This document shows positions 46,691 to 57,800 of a stretch of DNA of 64,000 nucleotides, piece by piece (positions within the stretch are counted from its first letter, which is position 1; each line of letters begins with the position of its first letter). The notes beneath the pieces were generated by a model. It did no database searches and had not been told where the DNA came from. It worked only from the letters and a program-made list of their open reading frames with translations. This DNA comes from Edaphochlamys debaryana. Taxonomy: Eukaryota; Chlorophyta; Chlorophyceae; Chlamydomonadales. The stretch is from the NCBI GenBank assembly GCA_016858145.1, contig JAEHOE010000003.1, forward strand, positions 2,666,001-2,730,000. The letters run 5' to 3'. The position numbers were made by a program, and so were the translations under genes.

Positions 46691-49600
46691 TCACGTCCCT
46701 CGCGACACGCCCGGGAACATGGTCCGCTCGAACTCATGGTACATCACCGTCCCGTTGCCGTCCTTGTCAAACACCTGCGCCGGCAAAACACAGCGGCAGA
46801 GCGGGTACTGTAAGAAGCAGGCGGTGACACATGCGAAGAGGGCAATGGCATGGACACCACAGCCATCGCCTGGCGAGCCGTCAGAGACGGTGGCACTTGC
46901 TACAAAACCGCAGCGGGCGCAGCAGCTCAGCCGCGCGCCCCTGCCCCGAGGGGCGCCCAAGGGCTGTGCCGCGCCAGGCATGCTGTGCCAGCGCAGGACC
47001 CACAGCCAGCGCAGGGAGGAGCCCCAGAACGCCGAGGGCCCACATACCACCTCCGCCCCGCTCACCGTCATGATCTGCTCCACCACCTCGTCAGCCAGGT
47101 TCACGCCCAGAGCGAAGAAGGCGTCCCGGATCTCGTCCTTGTTCAGCTCGCCACTGCGGGGGGCAGCAGGAAAGTGGGAGGGAGGGCAAGGAGAGCCATG
47201 AGCGGGCGTGCGTGTTTCGCGGTCAGGCCAGGGACCTCACGACCTCCAGTGCCGCAAGCGTTGGCGCCGCGGCCAGGGGCTGCTCAGGTCCACAACCTCC
47301 CTGACGACAGGCTGACGACAGGTCCGCACGGGCGCGCTACCATGTCCCACCTCTGCCGTCCTCAACCCCGCTGCCCCGTTGCTCTGCCAGGTCGGCGCGA
47401 CACCATGGGTGCTTCACTTTGCCCCGCCCCGCCGGCCCCACCTGTTGTCCACGTCAAAGTACCGGAACGTGTCCCACACCGCGTTGCCCGTGGAGCCCGC
47501 CGACTTGGTGGACTTAGCCACTGCGTTGATGCGGACCTGAGGGCCAGGGGGGGCGGGGGAGGAAGGGGATGGAGATGGTGCGTGATGGAAGGAGTGGTGT
47601 GGGCTGCTGGCGGATAAGGTGTCGTCGACCGGTGCCTGCGGCGCGTCGTCTCACCAGTTGTCCCTCACGCCCTGCCTGGCCCTGGCGCCCCCGGCACCCT
47701 CCCCACCTTGTTGATGGCTGCTGCGAGGGAGTTGACCTGCTTCAGCTCCAGGCCGCGCCAGTACTTGCGCACCTGGGGGCAGGGACGAGCGCGAAGCGAT
47801 TCAGCGGTTCAGCCCCTGCCCAGTCCCGACCTTCCGCCCCGCTGCCACGCAGCTCGCCTGTCCCGAGCGCCACGCTGTGGCTTGCTGCTGCCATGCACCT
47901 GGCCTATCCCGAGCGCCTCCGCGCCCTAACGGCAAGCCAGGAAGCCGACCGTGACCATCCACCGCTCAACCACGGCCACTGCCCCCCAGCCCTGCAGATC
48001 CAACCAGCCCCACCGCGGCTGCCACCGCCCCCTCCCCGGCCCGCTCCAGCCCTCTCACCGTCTCGGGCGTAGCGCTCACGTCCGGCACGCCCATGTACTT
48101 CTGGAGGTACCGCGTGGAGAAGAGCTGGATCTGCGTGAAGGCGTCCTTGCTGCCCCAGTCCAACGCCTCCAGGAAGCCGCGCTTCCGCCGGTCGAGCCTG
48201 CGCACAGCGGACAGCGGACAGAGGCCAAGGGTGGGACAAAGCGCTCAGTGGATGGGTGCTGGGCGGAGCGGGGACTGCGGGTTGCCGCACAGGCGGGCGG
48301 ATGTCCTCGCTCTTGGGTCAACGCCCTCCCCACAGGCCGCAAGCCGCGCACAAGGTCAGCGCAAGGCAGGACCTTTGGGGTCGGGTTTCGTCGCACGAGT
48401 CGCGCATCCAGGCGGCCTGGCTTTGGGCTCCCAGCCTGCGCGGTTGGCTCCCCTCCCCCTGGCGCCCCGCCTCACTTGTCCCACAGCCGCTGTGCCTGCT
48501 CCAAGCTGAAGCCAAGGGACAGCGCCGCCGCCTCCATCTCGCTCCGCGTGATCTGGGTCGGAGCCAACCAGGGACAGGGGCACACCGTTGTATGTGTATA
48601 GGGTCAGGAGCGGCATGACACAGGCTGGCCACCACAGAGCCTCGTGACACCACTTGGCCAGGGGCAGGAGGGCACACGCGGCAGCCACAGGGATGACACG
48701 AGACCAGCTTGAACGCACTGACGCCCGCACTCGACCAGCGATACTGCGTTTCCGCACCTTGCCGTTCTTGTCGCTGTCCAGCTCGTTGAACACCAGCAAG
48801 CTCTGCCCGCGGGTGGCCCGGAAGGCGGCTGCCTGGGCCTGGGGCGACTGGGGCGAGGGCACCCCCAGGGGCACCTGCAGAGGTAGTCGAGCGGAGCACA
48901 GGGACGGCAGGGTGAGCTCGGCCCCAGCGCACCTTTCGCCTAAGAAGTTTAGCCCCACTCATCAGTCCGCACACGCCCGCCCATGCTCGTGCATGCGCAT
49001 ACACGCGCATGCGTGCCCACGCAGTCAGCCGCGAGCCGCGAGCCCCGCCGCTGCCGCCGCACAAAGGACGGAGAATGCATGCGGAGCCACGCCAGCAGCC
49101 CTCTGATCTCCAGCGCCCAGCCTTCGACCCCCTGGCCTGGGGGCCCAGGCCGCAGCTCATGAATCCCCCCTTTCCGCCCGTGCTCAGGGTGTACCTGGAT
49201 GATGGTGCCGCCGTTAGTCCGAGCGAAGCCCGCGCTGAAGCCCGTGCCGTAGCCCGTGCCGGGGCGGTCGCAGTCCTTCAGGTTGGTGAGCGGGATGTTA
49301 ACCCGCATGTGTGCCGCAACCTGGTCGCGGGAAGGAGGGGCAACCAGGCGGTGCGAACCAGTGAAATGGAGCAAGCCCGGGAGCGTCGATGCCGGCTGGC
49401 AGCCCAGCCTGCAGAGAGGCCTGAGGCTGCACCTGGGGCTAATCTGCTGTACAAAAGACCCCCGCTCAAATCCCAAGCCCAGGCCCACCAACAGGCCCCG
49501 AGAGGCCCGTGAGAGGCCCAAGCCCTCCCCACAGCGCCAGGAGCACACCTGCTGGGACGTCGGCAGCGGTGGCGGTGCGGGTCCGGGCGGCGGCCCCCCC

Positions 49601-50400
49601 GCTGGCCGCGGCTCCCGGAGCGGAGGCGACTGCAGAAGAGGCACCGGCTCTTGCGATGGCCCGGGCGGCAGGTGCATGACCTGAGGCGGCTCGGCCTTGC
49701 CCGAGTAGCCCTGCACGTCCGAGGGCCCAGACAGGGACCCCGGGTGGGGCGCTGGGTGCAGCGCGCCAGAGGAGAGGCCGTTGAGGTGGGGTGCGGAGTC
49801 GAAGGACGCAGCCAACCGAGAGAAGCGGCCGCGGCTGGGGGCGCCACGGCCGCCGGGTGAGGAGGGCGAGGGGGGTGCGTGCGGGGAAGTCGCTGCGGAG
49901 AAAGACCCGGACGTGCGGGGCCGCCCCGGGGATTCCTGGGGGGGCGGGGGCACGGAGGGGATGCTGGCGTCAGCGCATCCTTGCCCCAAGTGCGTGCCGG
50001 AGTCACAGCTGTGGGATGGACCGGCCAGCGATTCCGCCTGCCGCCTCTCGCATTGCTGGCCTCGCCCGCCCAGGTTGCGGGCTTCTTCCCCACAAAAAAG
50101 AGCTTGCTGTCTCACCCGCGTTCGGTTGAAGCTCAGAAAGCCCGACGATCGCGGCCGGTATCCAATTGGCGTTGAGAAGCCCGAGTGCGCGGGGGAGCCC
50201 CCTACTTGAAGAGCACCCTCATTCCTGACGGGGAACAGCGAAGAGGCGCAGGGGGTCAATGCAACGTGCAGCTAGCCGGGTCTGGCCCACCAGCCGGATG
50301 CGCGGGGGGTGATCTTGTAACCGGGGGTCACTGGGGGCACGCAGAGGGCTAAGGCTGCATCCCATGCTACAGCTTTACTAGTAACTCGCAGTACCATCAT
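46691..50400 (-). CDS. EF-hand calcium-binding protein
   Basis: Eleven minus-strand exons give about 465 residues: 50400-50291, 50224-50116, 49935-49549, 49320-49195, 48874-48758, 48552-48476, 48197-48059, 47772-47707, 47536-47442, 47153-47066 and 46774-46691. The first 200 residues are Pro/Ser/Gly-rich and probably disordered. A compact region follows (VAAHMRVNIPLTNLKDC and GTGYGTGFSAGF). Four EF-hand units come next: EF1 loop 277-288 (DSDKNGKITRSE), EF2 without ligands (LDRRKRGFLE), EF3 loop 405-416 (DVDNSGELNKDE) and EF4 loop 441-452 (DKDGNGTVMYHE). Loops 1, 3 and 4 have the expected acidic residues at 1, 3 and 12. It is likely a Ca2+ sensor; the partner is unknown. The first exon (ATG 50400, with VTPGYKITPR) is supported by phase only and is the least certain part. 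Confidence 0.8.
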
Positions 50401-52365
50401 CAACGAAGCCGCGGACTGGTGCAGCAAGCGCTAGGCGGCAGGGGGCGCTGCCGTGGTGAGGACCCCAACGGGTAGGCGACCCGGTTACTGCTTACCATCC
50501 GACGGTAAACCCGCCCCTTTCCAGAGCTGCTGCTGCAGGCTCGAACGTCAGGGCGTCGAGCTTGCGCCGGTCTGTGTGCGGCACGGCCCAGTTTAAGGAT
50601 GCATGCCCTCAGCAGGCAATCCTTCTGCTATCGCGAACCTGTGAGTGGGCTGATGAGAGGCAGGATAGGCGTGTCCTCGTGAAGCCGGCGTTCCCCCAGG
50701 GACGAGGTGGTGCTCATCGCCATTGCGCTCCCCGCTGCAACACAGACCGCCGTTCAGGCCTTATGACGTCGACTATAAGCGCATATTGAGATTGCAATGC
50801 TGGAATAGGAAGGAGTCCGGGACGGGGAATGGGCGGGCCGCTTCGAGCAAGAGGCAAGACGTTGCTCAATAAGCTATCGGTACCAGGCTTGTTCTAGCGT
50901 AAAGGAGTACTCGGAGACTTGGGGAAGCGGTAATTCGCCAAGGCCAAAGTCACGACCGGCAGGAGTTTCGCAAGCTTATAGGTAGAAGAAGTGTCGATGA
51001 AGCTGGCTGAGTGGTCTATGCTGCTTTGGGGGCAGTTGGAGAGCAAAGCTCGAAGGCCCATCGCGCACATGCGGCGACGTGCCTTGTCAAAGCGTCTAGT
51101 GCTCTCCCCCAGCTGAATTCATGCGTCTTGCATAGGCCCGAGTTTGTGCTGAGCGGCGGGGATCCCCACAGCAGACCACAGCCCCTCGCCGCCCGGCCGT
51201 CCGCTGACGTCCGCCCACCCACCCTCGTCGCGTCGTTGTTCTTCACGTCTCCCCCTGTTGCAGACGCCTGGATAGCTTCAAGCGACCCTGTTAAGATGAG
51301 GGCGGCTGCCACTGACGGCTGTCGGGCGGCTGTCGTCAGGCTGGAGAGGGCTGGGGGGGGGGGGAAAGCAGGGCAGGCAGGCCCCTCTCGGCTTCAGGCC
51401 AACTGACGCAGGGCCCCCCATCCGTCAGCTCAGCCGCCAGCCACCCTGTCCGCTGGTCACACCCGCAGGTCTGCGTAACTCGCGACCCACGCCCTACGTT
51501 CCTCAACCAAGCACAACGCGTCGTTGATATCTTCCACCCTGTCCGGCAGCTGCCGGATCGCCGTCACCTGGCCGTCCAAGCACAACTCCCCGAGCCCAGC
51601 TTTCAGGACGACTGTGGTCGAGGGGATTGAAGGTGAACAACGTGGCAGGGAGCCCGTTGTGGAGGCCTTGGCGGTGGACAGAGCTAGGGGCATGCAAAGA
51701 AAGACAGGGCAGTCATTCCCATACCCTGGGCAACACTGCACTACCGGTAAAGGGCCCAGCTGGGGTGGTACAAGGACAGTCATAAGACCCCGAATGCAAC
51801 CGCCCACGAGTTTGCAGGCCCTGCCCAGCAGACTTCTTATAAGGCGTGGATGCTTGAAACGTGTCACTTTCGGCAAGGAGGCTTGCGGGAAGGGTGGGGC
51901 GGGACCTAGCGATTAATGTGGGTCTACAGAACCCCTCGTTAGACATCGCTTGGATTTCATTTGTAATTCTGAGGCGACTGAACGCCGGCGAGCCCAACCG
52001 GGATCGGTGCAGTCAAGGCGAATGCGGTGTAGTTCGAGTCAAGGCGAATGCGACCCGAACTTACCTAACAAAGCGAGTGCTATAAGGATATAGCAACACA
52101 TCGCACTGGCAGCAGAACGACAGTACGACAGTACTGCATACCTAGGGGCATGGCGTGTGGTGTTGGGGGGCCGGCAAACTCAAGTTACAGTACAGCGGGT
52201 GTACTTAAGTACCTACCGCGGCCCCCGGTAAAGGAGCAAGGGAGGAGAATGCTTCCCAGGCCGTGGGCAACGCTTTATATGGGATTGCCTAATGCTTCGC
52301 CACTCGCGTCTGTCCCTGTATGTCCATCGTATCTCCCGTCGCTGACACCGGTCTGAGGCTCTTAC
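50401..52365. other. intergenic, mostly featureless
   Basis: This lies between the EF-hand gene's 5' end and the satellite array. One doubtful exon (51464-51611, minus) is listed separately; nothing else is supported. Confidence 0.5.
51464..51611 (-). other. possible orphan exon or gene relic
   Basis: On the minus strand a stretch between a CACAG acceptor and a CGG|GTGTGA-like donor reads VVLKAGLGELCLDGQVTAI, then QLPDRVEDINDALCLVEERR and AWVASYADLR. The balanced residue composition looks coding rather than random. I find no matching upstream or downstream exon and do not recognise the family. Confidence 0.28.
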
Positions 52366-53316
52366 GGATTGGGATGCCTTGCGAGCCGCCAAAAAAAAAG
52401 AGCGCTGACGGCCGTGGAACCGGTAACCGCCCAAGACCCTGCCGGTAACACACAAGTTTGCTCTGCTACTCGGCTCACGCACCCTGCTGAGTGTTGCCAT
52501 GGCTGGGGGCCGGGACCCGGGAGGCATGAGCCGCGCATGCCGGTAACGGTAATGCCATCCTCAAAACCTCCTCCCACGTCCATCAACAGCAACGCCGGTA
52601 ACTTTTGGCACATCTATCCGTGCTCAGGTGCATTTCCCGTGCATACCGTTCCGTGAGGAGCCAGATAGCCTCGCTGCTATCCTCGGATTGGGATGCCTTG
52701 CGAGCCGCCAAAAAAAAAGAGCGCTGACGGCCGTGGAACCGGTAACCGCCCAAGACCCTGCCGGTAACACACAAGTTTGCTCTGCTACTCGGCTCACGCA
52801 CCCTGCTGAGTGTTGCCATGGCTGGGGGCCGGGACCCGGGAGGCATGAGCCGCGCATGCCGGTAACGGTAATGCCATCCTCAAAACCTCCTCCCACGTCC
52901 ATCAACAGCAACGCCGGTAACTTTTGGCACATCTATCCGTGCTCAGGTGCATTTCCCGTGCATACCGTTCCGTGAGGAGCCAGATAGCCTCGCTGCTATC
53001 CTCGGATTGGGATGCCTTGCGAGCCGCCAAAAAAAAAGAGCGCTGACGGCCGTGGAACCGGTAACCGCCCAAGACCCTGCCGGTAACACACAAGTTTGCT
53101 CTGCTACTCGGCTCACGCACCCTGCTGAGTGTTGCCATGGCTGGGGGCCGGGACCCGGGAGGCATGAGCCGCGCATGCCGGTAACGGTAATGCCATCCTC
53201 AAAACCTCCTCCCACGTCCATCAACAGCAACGCCGGTAACTTTTGGCACATCTATCCGTGCTCAGGTGCATTTCCCGTGCACACCGTTCCGTGAGGAGCC
53301 AGATAGCCTCGCTGCT
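52366..53316. repeat. 319-bp tandem satellite, three copies
   Basis: Copies start at 52366, 52685 and 53004 with a strict 319-base period; the third ends at about 53316. Each begins GGATTGGGATGCCTTGCGAG, has a run of nine A, and contains CCGGTAAC four times. Copies 2 and 3 are almost identical (one visible difference, CATACC to CACACC, near the end of copy 3). Near-identity suggests recent amplification or ongoing homogenisation. The same open frames recur in each copy but have no recognisable domain. Confidence 0.95.
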
Positions 53317-54888
53317 TGTGTACTGCACGGGGACTATCCCTCACCCCCCAGACTGGAAACATTGAGCCTGCATTGAGATTGATTGGCGCGGGTGACTGGG
53401 TTCTTCGTTACAGCGAATGCATTATCCCTGATACATGCTTGTCAATGGTGGCCCGCGCCACCGTCGCATCCCATCCGCTTCTGCAGCGGCGGCGGCGGCG
53501 GTGTCGCGTGCCCATTCCAGCCTGTCCTGTTCCTTTGCCCTGCCGTCCAAGCCTGCCTGCGCCGTAACTGGCCCCTGTGCCACCGCTGACCCCCTGCCAG
53601 TCCCAATGCGTCCCTCAAATCAGTTACGGTAACGTAAAGGCAATGCATTCAGTCATCACTATAACGGGATCATGAATCCTCCAGCCCAGCAACACCTCAG
53701 CCAGTCTCGAGAGCTGGCCTGCGCGGGTGGCGCACCGTCATCACATGCCCCCCGCGGCAATACACCGGACCCAACCCGGTCCCAACCCAAGCCTAACCTG
53801 GGAATGTTCTTTACGAACCCACGGTACCCATCAGCTCCTCCCCCTCACGGTGCCGCCGTCTTACGTCCCGCTTGCCCTACTACATAGATGGTCTATTGCT
53901 CTCGGCTGAGTGAGTGAGCAGGAGGGCGTACCCCGCCATGCTCGTATCAAGACCACACAGGATCTCTGCCCACGAGATAAACATTGCCAAGAGCGCTCGA
54001 CACCCAACCAAGCTTCCACGCGCGGAGCAAAGGCCAGCGCGGCAAGCCTTCCAACAGTCGTCAGGGGAAAGCGCAAGCCCTATTACGAGTGTTCCACCCC
54101 GCTTGTGGAAGGCTACGTTTGGCCCCTCCGTCCGGTCTGTCGGTGCACCTATGCACACGGGACGCTTATCGCAGGGGGCGGTGGCGGCACGCGCCGTAAA
54201 CACTCGCAGTTGCCAAGCCAGGTCGACAGCAGCCACGAAGGGCTGCGTGCAGGGTAGCGGTCCAACGCAGACACACAATGACTCTCAGCAAGACACACAA
54301 CAACAGTCGAACAGTGGACAGACGAATCGGGTTACGGGTCAGTGCATGCCCCCAAGCCCTGAACGCGACGGAACAACCACACGCCAGGGCTCGGGCTGGG
54401 GCTGCTTAGGGCGGCCAACCTGCGCCGGCGGCACCAAGAGGATTGCCAGAGCGGGCGGTGACACTCCCAACCACAACCCACTCATGAATTTGACCCCAAG
54501 CCGGGCACGGCAAGCCGCCCAAGAACTAGGCCCAGGGTCAGCGCCGTCACAGAACACACCGCCCGGCCCCCACGTGCGTCGCCCGCCGCCGCCCCAGCCC
54601 CTCCCGCCTGTCGGCCGCTGCGACGGCGTCTCATAGATTGCGTTCGTTGAAGCAATTCGGTTTCCTTGTGTACGTGCTTCGAGCCCTATCGCTCAAACCT
54701 CGTCGGCACGCTCACTCCCGCTCAAAACCGGCGCGCCACGGAAGGGGCGGCGCGGTGGGCCTGGCCAACCAAGGCTACATGGACCCGCCGCCTGCCGCCA
54801 GCGCGAGCCCGCCTCAATCCGGGCAGGCGCGCTGCGGCGGTGCTGGCGGCGGCGGCAGAGCCTCCCCACGCGCCGGCCCCTAAGTGCC
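53317..54888. other. 3' flank of the Ca2+-ATPase gene
   Basis: No gene is supported. A plus-strand open frame of about 240 codons (53914-54636) is rich in Ser/Gln/Pro and has no domain; it overlaps the probable 3' UTR of the pump. Confidence 0.5.
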
Positions 54889-57800
54889 TCATACAACGCC
54901 GCGGGGTGTCCCCGACATTGTCCGAGGCCCCCCGGACACGGTCCGGGGTCCCCCGGACGTCGTGCGGTCGCCTGGCCCTGACGTTGACCGAGAGTTGACT
55001 GGCTTGCCGCTGAGGGTGCGCCCGGTGGAGGCGTGCACGCGCGTGCCACGTAGGCAGTTGTCCGGCATGTGCTTGGAGATGATGCGGGTGAGCAGCGAGA
55101 GCGGGATGGAGCCGAAGCCGATGGCTATCGTGATGAGCCACTCCTGCCAGTTCAGCGGCTGGACCTTGAAGAACTTGGTGTTGACGAAGGGCACCTCGAT
55201 GATGATGATCTGGAAGCAGACCGTGACCAGGATGACTCCGCAGAAGATGGGGTTGGTGAACAGCCTGCGGAGGCGGGGAGGGAGCAGTACGGGTCAGGAG
55301 GGGTTGGGCGGAACGGTCTCAGCGCTGTGTTAGCCTGGCAGCATGCGCTGCTTGACTCTCTCTCCCCATCGCCCTGCAGGCGCACGCGGCTCACCCTGAG
55401 AAGATCGTGAGCTCGTCGTTGATGCGGCGGGCGTTGATCTCGTTGAAGATCTGGCAGAAGATAAACGTGTTGAACAGCACCGACAGGGCGGGGCGGTACT
55501 CCATGTCCACGTGCTTCTCGTACGTGTCGGTCATGACCTCCTTGGAGTCCAACCAGGCGTCGTGCAGGGCGCAGCCGTTGGAGTCGGGGATGGCCTTGTC
55601 CATGTCGCACATGGCCGCGCGCTCATCGGCGGGCACCATGTGAGGCGGCGGGTTGGTGCCGTTCTGCCACATGGGGTACAGGTCGCAGATGGGCATGTTG
55701 CGCGCGTAGGCGCCGTAGGTCGGGTCGCTGTAGGGGAAGCCGCAGGTGAGCATCAGGTTGCACATCATGTCGATGTTGGTGCCGGCCGGCAGGTTGGCCT
55801 CGCCCAGCGTGGTGTAGCACTCGCGCAGCCAGTACGACTCCTTGGACTCGATGTCGTAGCGGCCGTTGTACTTGGCGGCGTTGAAGAACTTGGGCATGCC
55901 GTACAGGATCAGGAACATCCAGAAGATCTGGTACAGGCCCTGCACCAGGATGTGCTTCCACATGATGCGCGTGATCAGGTTCTCGTTGCGGCCGTACGGC
56001 TTCATGAGCAGGAGCTCGGGGTTGGGGTCCTCGGTGGCCAGGGCCAGAGCGCCCATGGTATCCTGCGGGCAAAGACGAAGCAAGCATCGTTAGCACAGGG
56101 GCTGAGCCAACTGACAGGCCGTTGCTTAATCAGACCTCATCCTGATGCCCGATCACCACCCTAATACATGTTATCAAGATCATAGCCCGCTGCCGCTCAC
56201 CATGATGAGGTTGACCCACAGCAGCTGCAGCACGTTGAGCGGCTCGTGGCCGTCGATGACGGCGCCGAAGAACGCAATCACCAGCGCCACAAAGTTGACC
56301 GTCAGCTGCAGGCGGGGGCGGGGCCAAGGAGGCAAGGACACAAGACCTTCAGCACGCCAGCCAGGCCAGAAAACCGACCCCAGGCAAGAGCAGGCCAGGC
56401 AGCGAACCCTTGTCCCCAATCCTTAGGCCCCTTGGCCTTTTTAATCCCCCCCCTCCCGGCCTGCACCCAGCCAGCCACGCACCTGGAACATGAGGAACTT
56501 TCGGATGTTGGTGAACACGGAGCGGCCCCACAGCACCGACTTGACGATCGAGGAGAAGTTGTCGTCCATAATGACAATGTCGGCCGCCTCCTTGGCCACC
56601 TCGGTGCCGGCAATGCCCATGGCCAGGCCCACGTCGGACTCCTTGAGCGCGGGGGCGTCGTTGGTGCCGTCGCCCGTGACCGCCACCACGTCGCCCTGCT
56701 GCTTGAGCATGGCCACCAGGGTCAGCTTGTCCTCGGGGGAGGAGCGGGCCAGCACGCGCAGCTTGGGCAGCAGCGGCAGCAGCTCCTGCGCGGAGGGGGG
56801 CGGGGCGGAGAGGTTCCGGTTAGCTCAAACGGTAGTGCGAGCTCAATCAACAGGCTGGGGTTCCTCCGTGAAATTCTGCGTGTCAGGCAAAGGCCCGGCC
56901 CTGCCTGTGCCGCTGCTACCGCTACTGCTACCGCTGCTGCTGCTGCTAACGCGCTGCCGGTGCCCCACCTGCGCGGCCATCTTGCGGAAGTCGGGTCCCT
57001 CGAGCGCCACGCAGTCCTCGGTCAGGATGCCGCACTCGCGGGCGATGTGCTGCGCCGTGTGGATGTTGTCGCCAGTGACCATGCGCACCACGATGCCGGC
57101 GCGCTGGCACACGCGCACCGCCTCGGGCACCTCCTTGCGCACGGGGTCCTTGATGCCCACGATGCACATGCACACCAGGTTGCGGTCCAGGTTGTCAGAG
57201 TCTGCGGGCGGGCCAGAAACGGAGGGGATGCAGCATAAGAGAGGGTTGGGACAGCAAGGGGCTGGTGCAGGAGCTGGGCTGGTGCTGATCTGCTGACGAG
57301 GCGGGGCTGTCGGAAGCCTCTGTGTGCCCGGCCGCTCACCCTCAAAGAAGTCGGCGGGCCGCGAGTCGTCCACGAGCGGGTAGTCGGTGTAGGTGAGGCA
57401 GATGCAGCGTAGGCCGCGCTTGGCCATGCCCGTCACCACCTCGACCAGCTTCTGGCGGTCTGCATCAGTCATCTCGACGATGCGGGCGCCGTCGTACATA
57501 GACGTGCAGCGCTTGAGCACCCACTCTGCCGCGCCCTTGTTGTAGTGCCGGAACTTGTCGCTGAACTTGATGGTGGCTGAGGCCATCTTCTTGGCCGAGG
57601 AGAAGCCGAACATCTGTGGGCGGAGGAAGGAAACGAGCAGGACAGGAGTTAGACCATGCAAGAAGGCAAGGTTGTGCGCTGCACACGCTGCCGTACAATG
57701 CGTGTGTCGTACAGCACGCACCTTGAACAGGCTGGCGTCGTACTCCTCGCGCACGGCGGCGTAGTCGCAGCCCCAGTTCTTGAGCATCTGCAGCAGCGCG

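Noticed and set aside
48949..50259. Single 436-codon minus-strand frame as one exon
   Set aside because: It reads through introns of the EF-hand gene; the spliced model with consistent phases explains the conserved parts better, and it begins at TTG.
52366..53316. CRISPR-like array
   Set aside because: The period is 319 bases with no short repeats separated by unique spacers; it is a eukaryotic tandem satellite.
53914..54636. 240-codon plus-strand gene
   Set aside because: Low-complexity Ser/Gln/Pro composition, no domain, no splice partners, and overlap with the probable 3' UTR of the pump.
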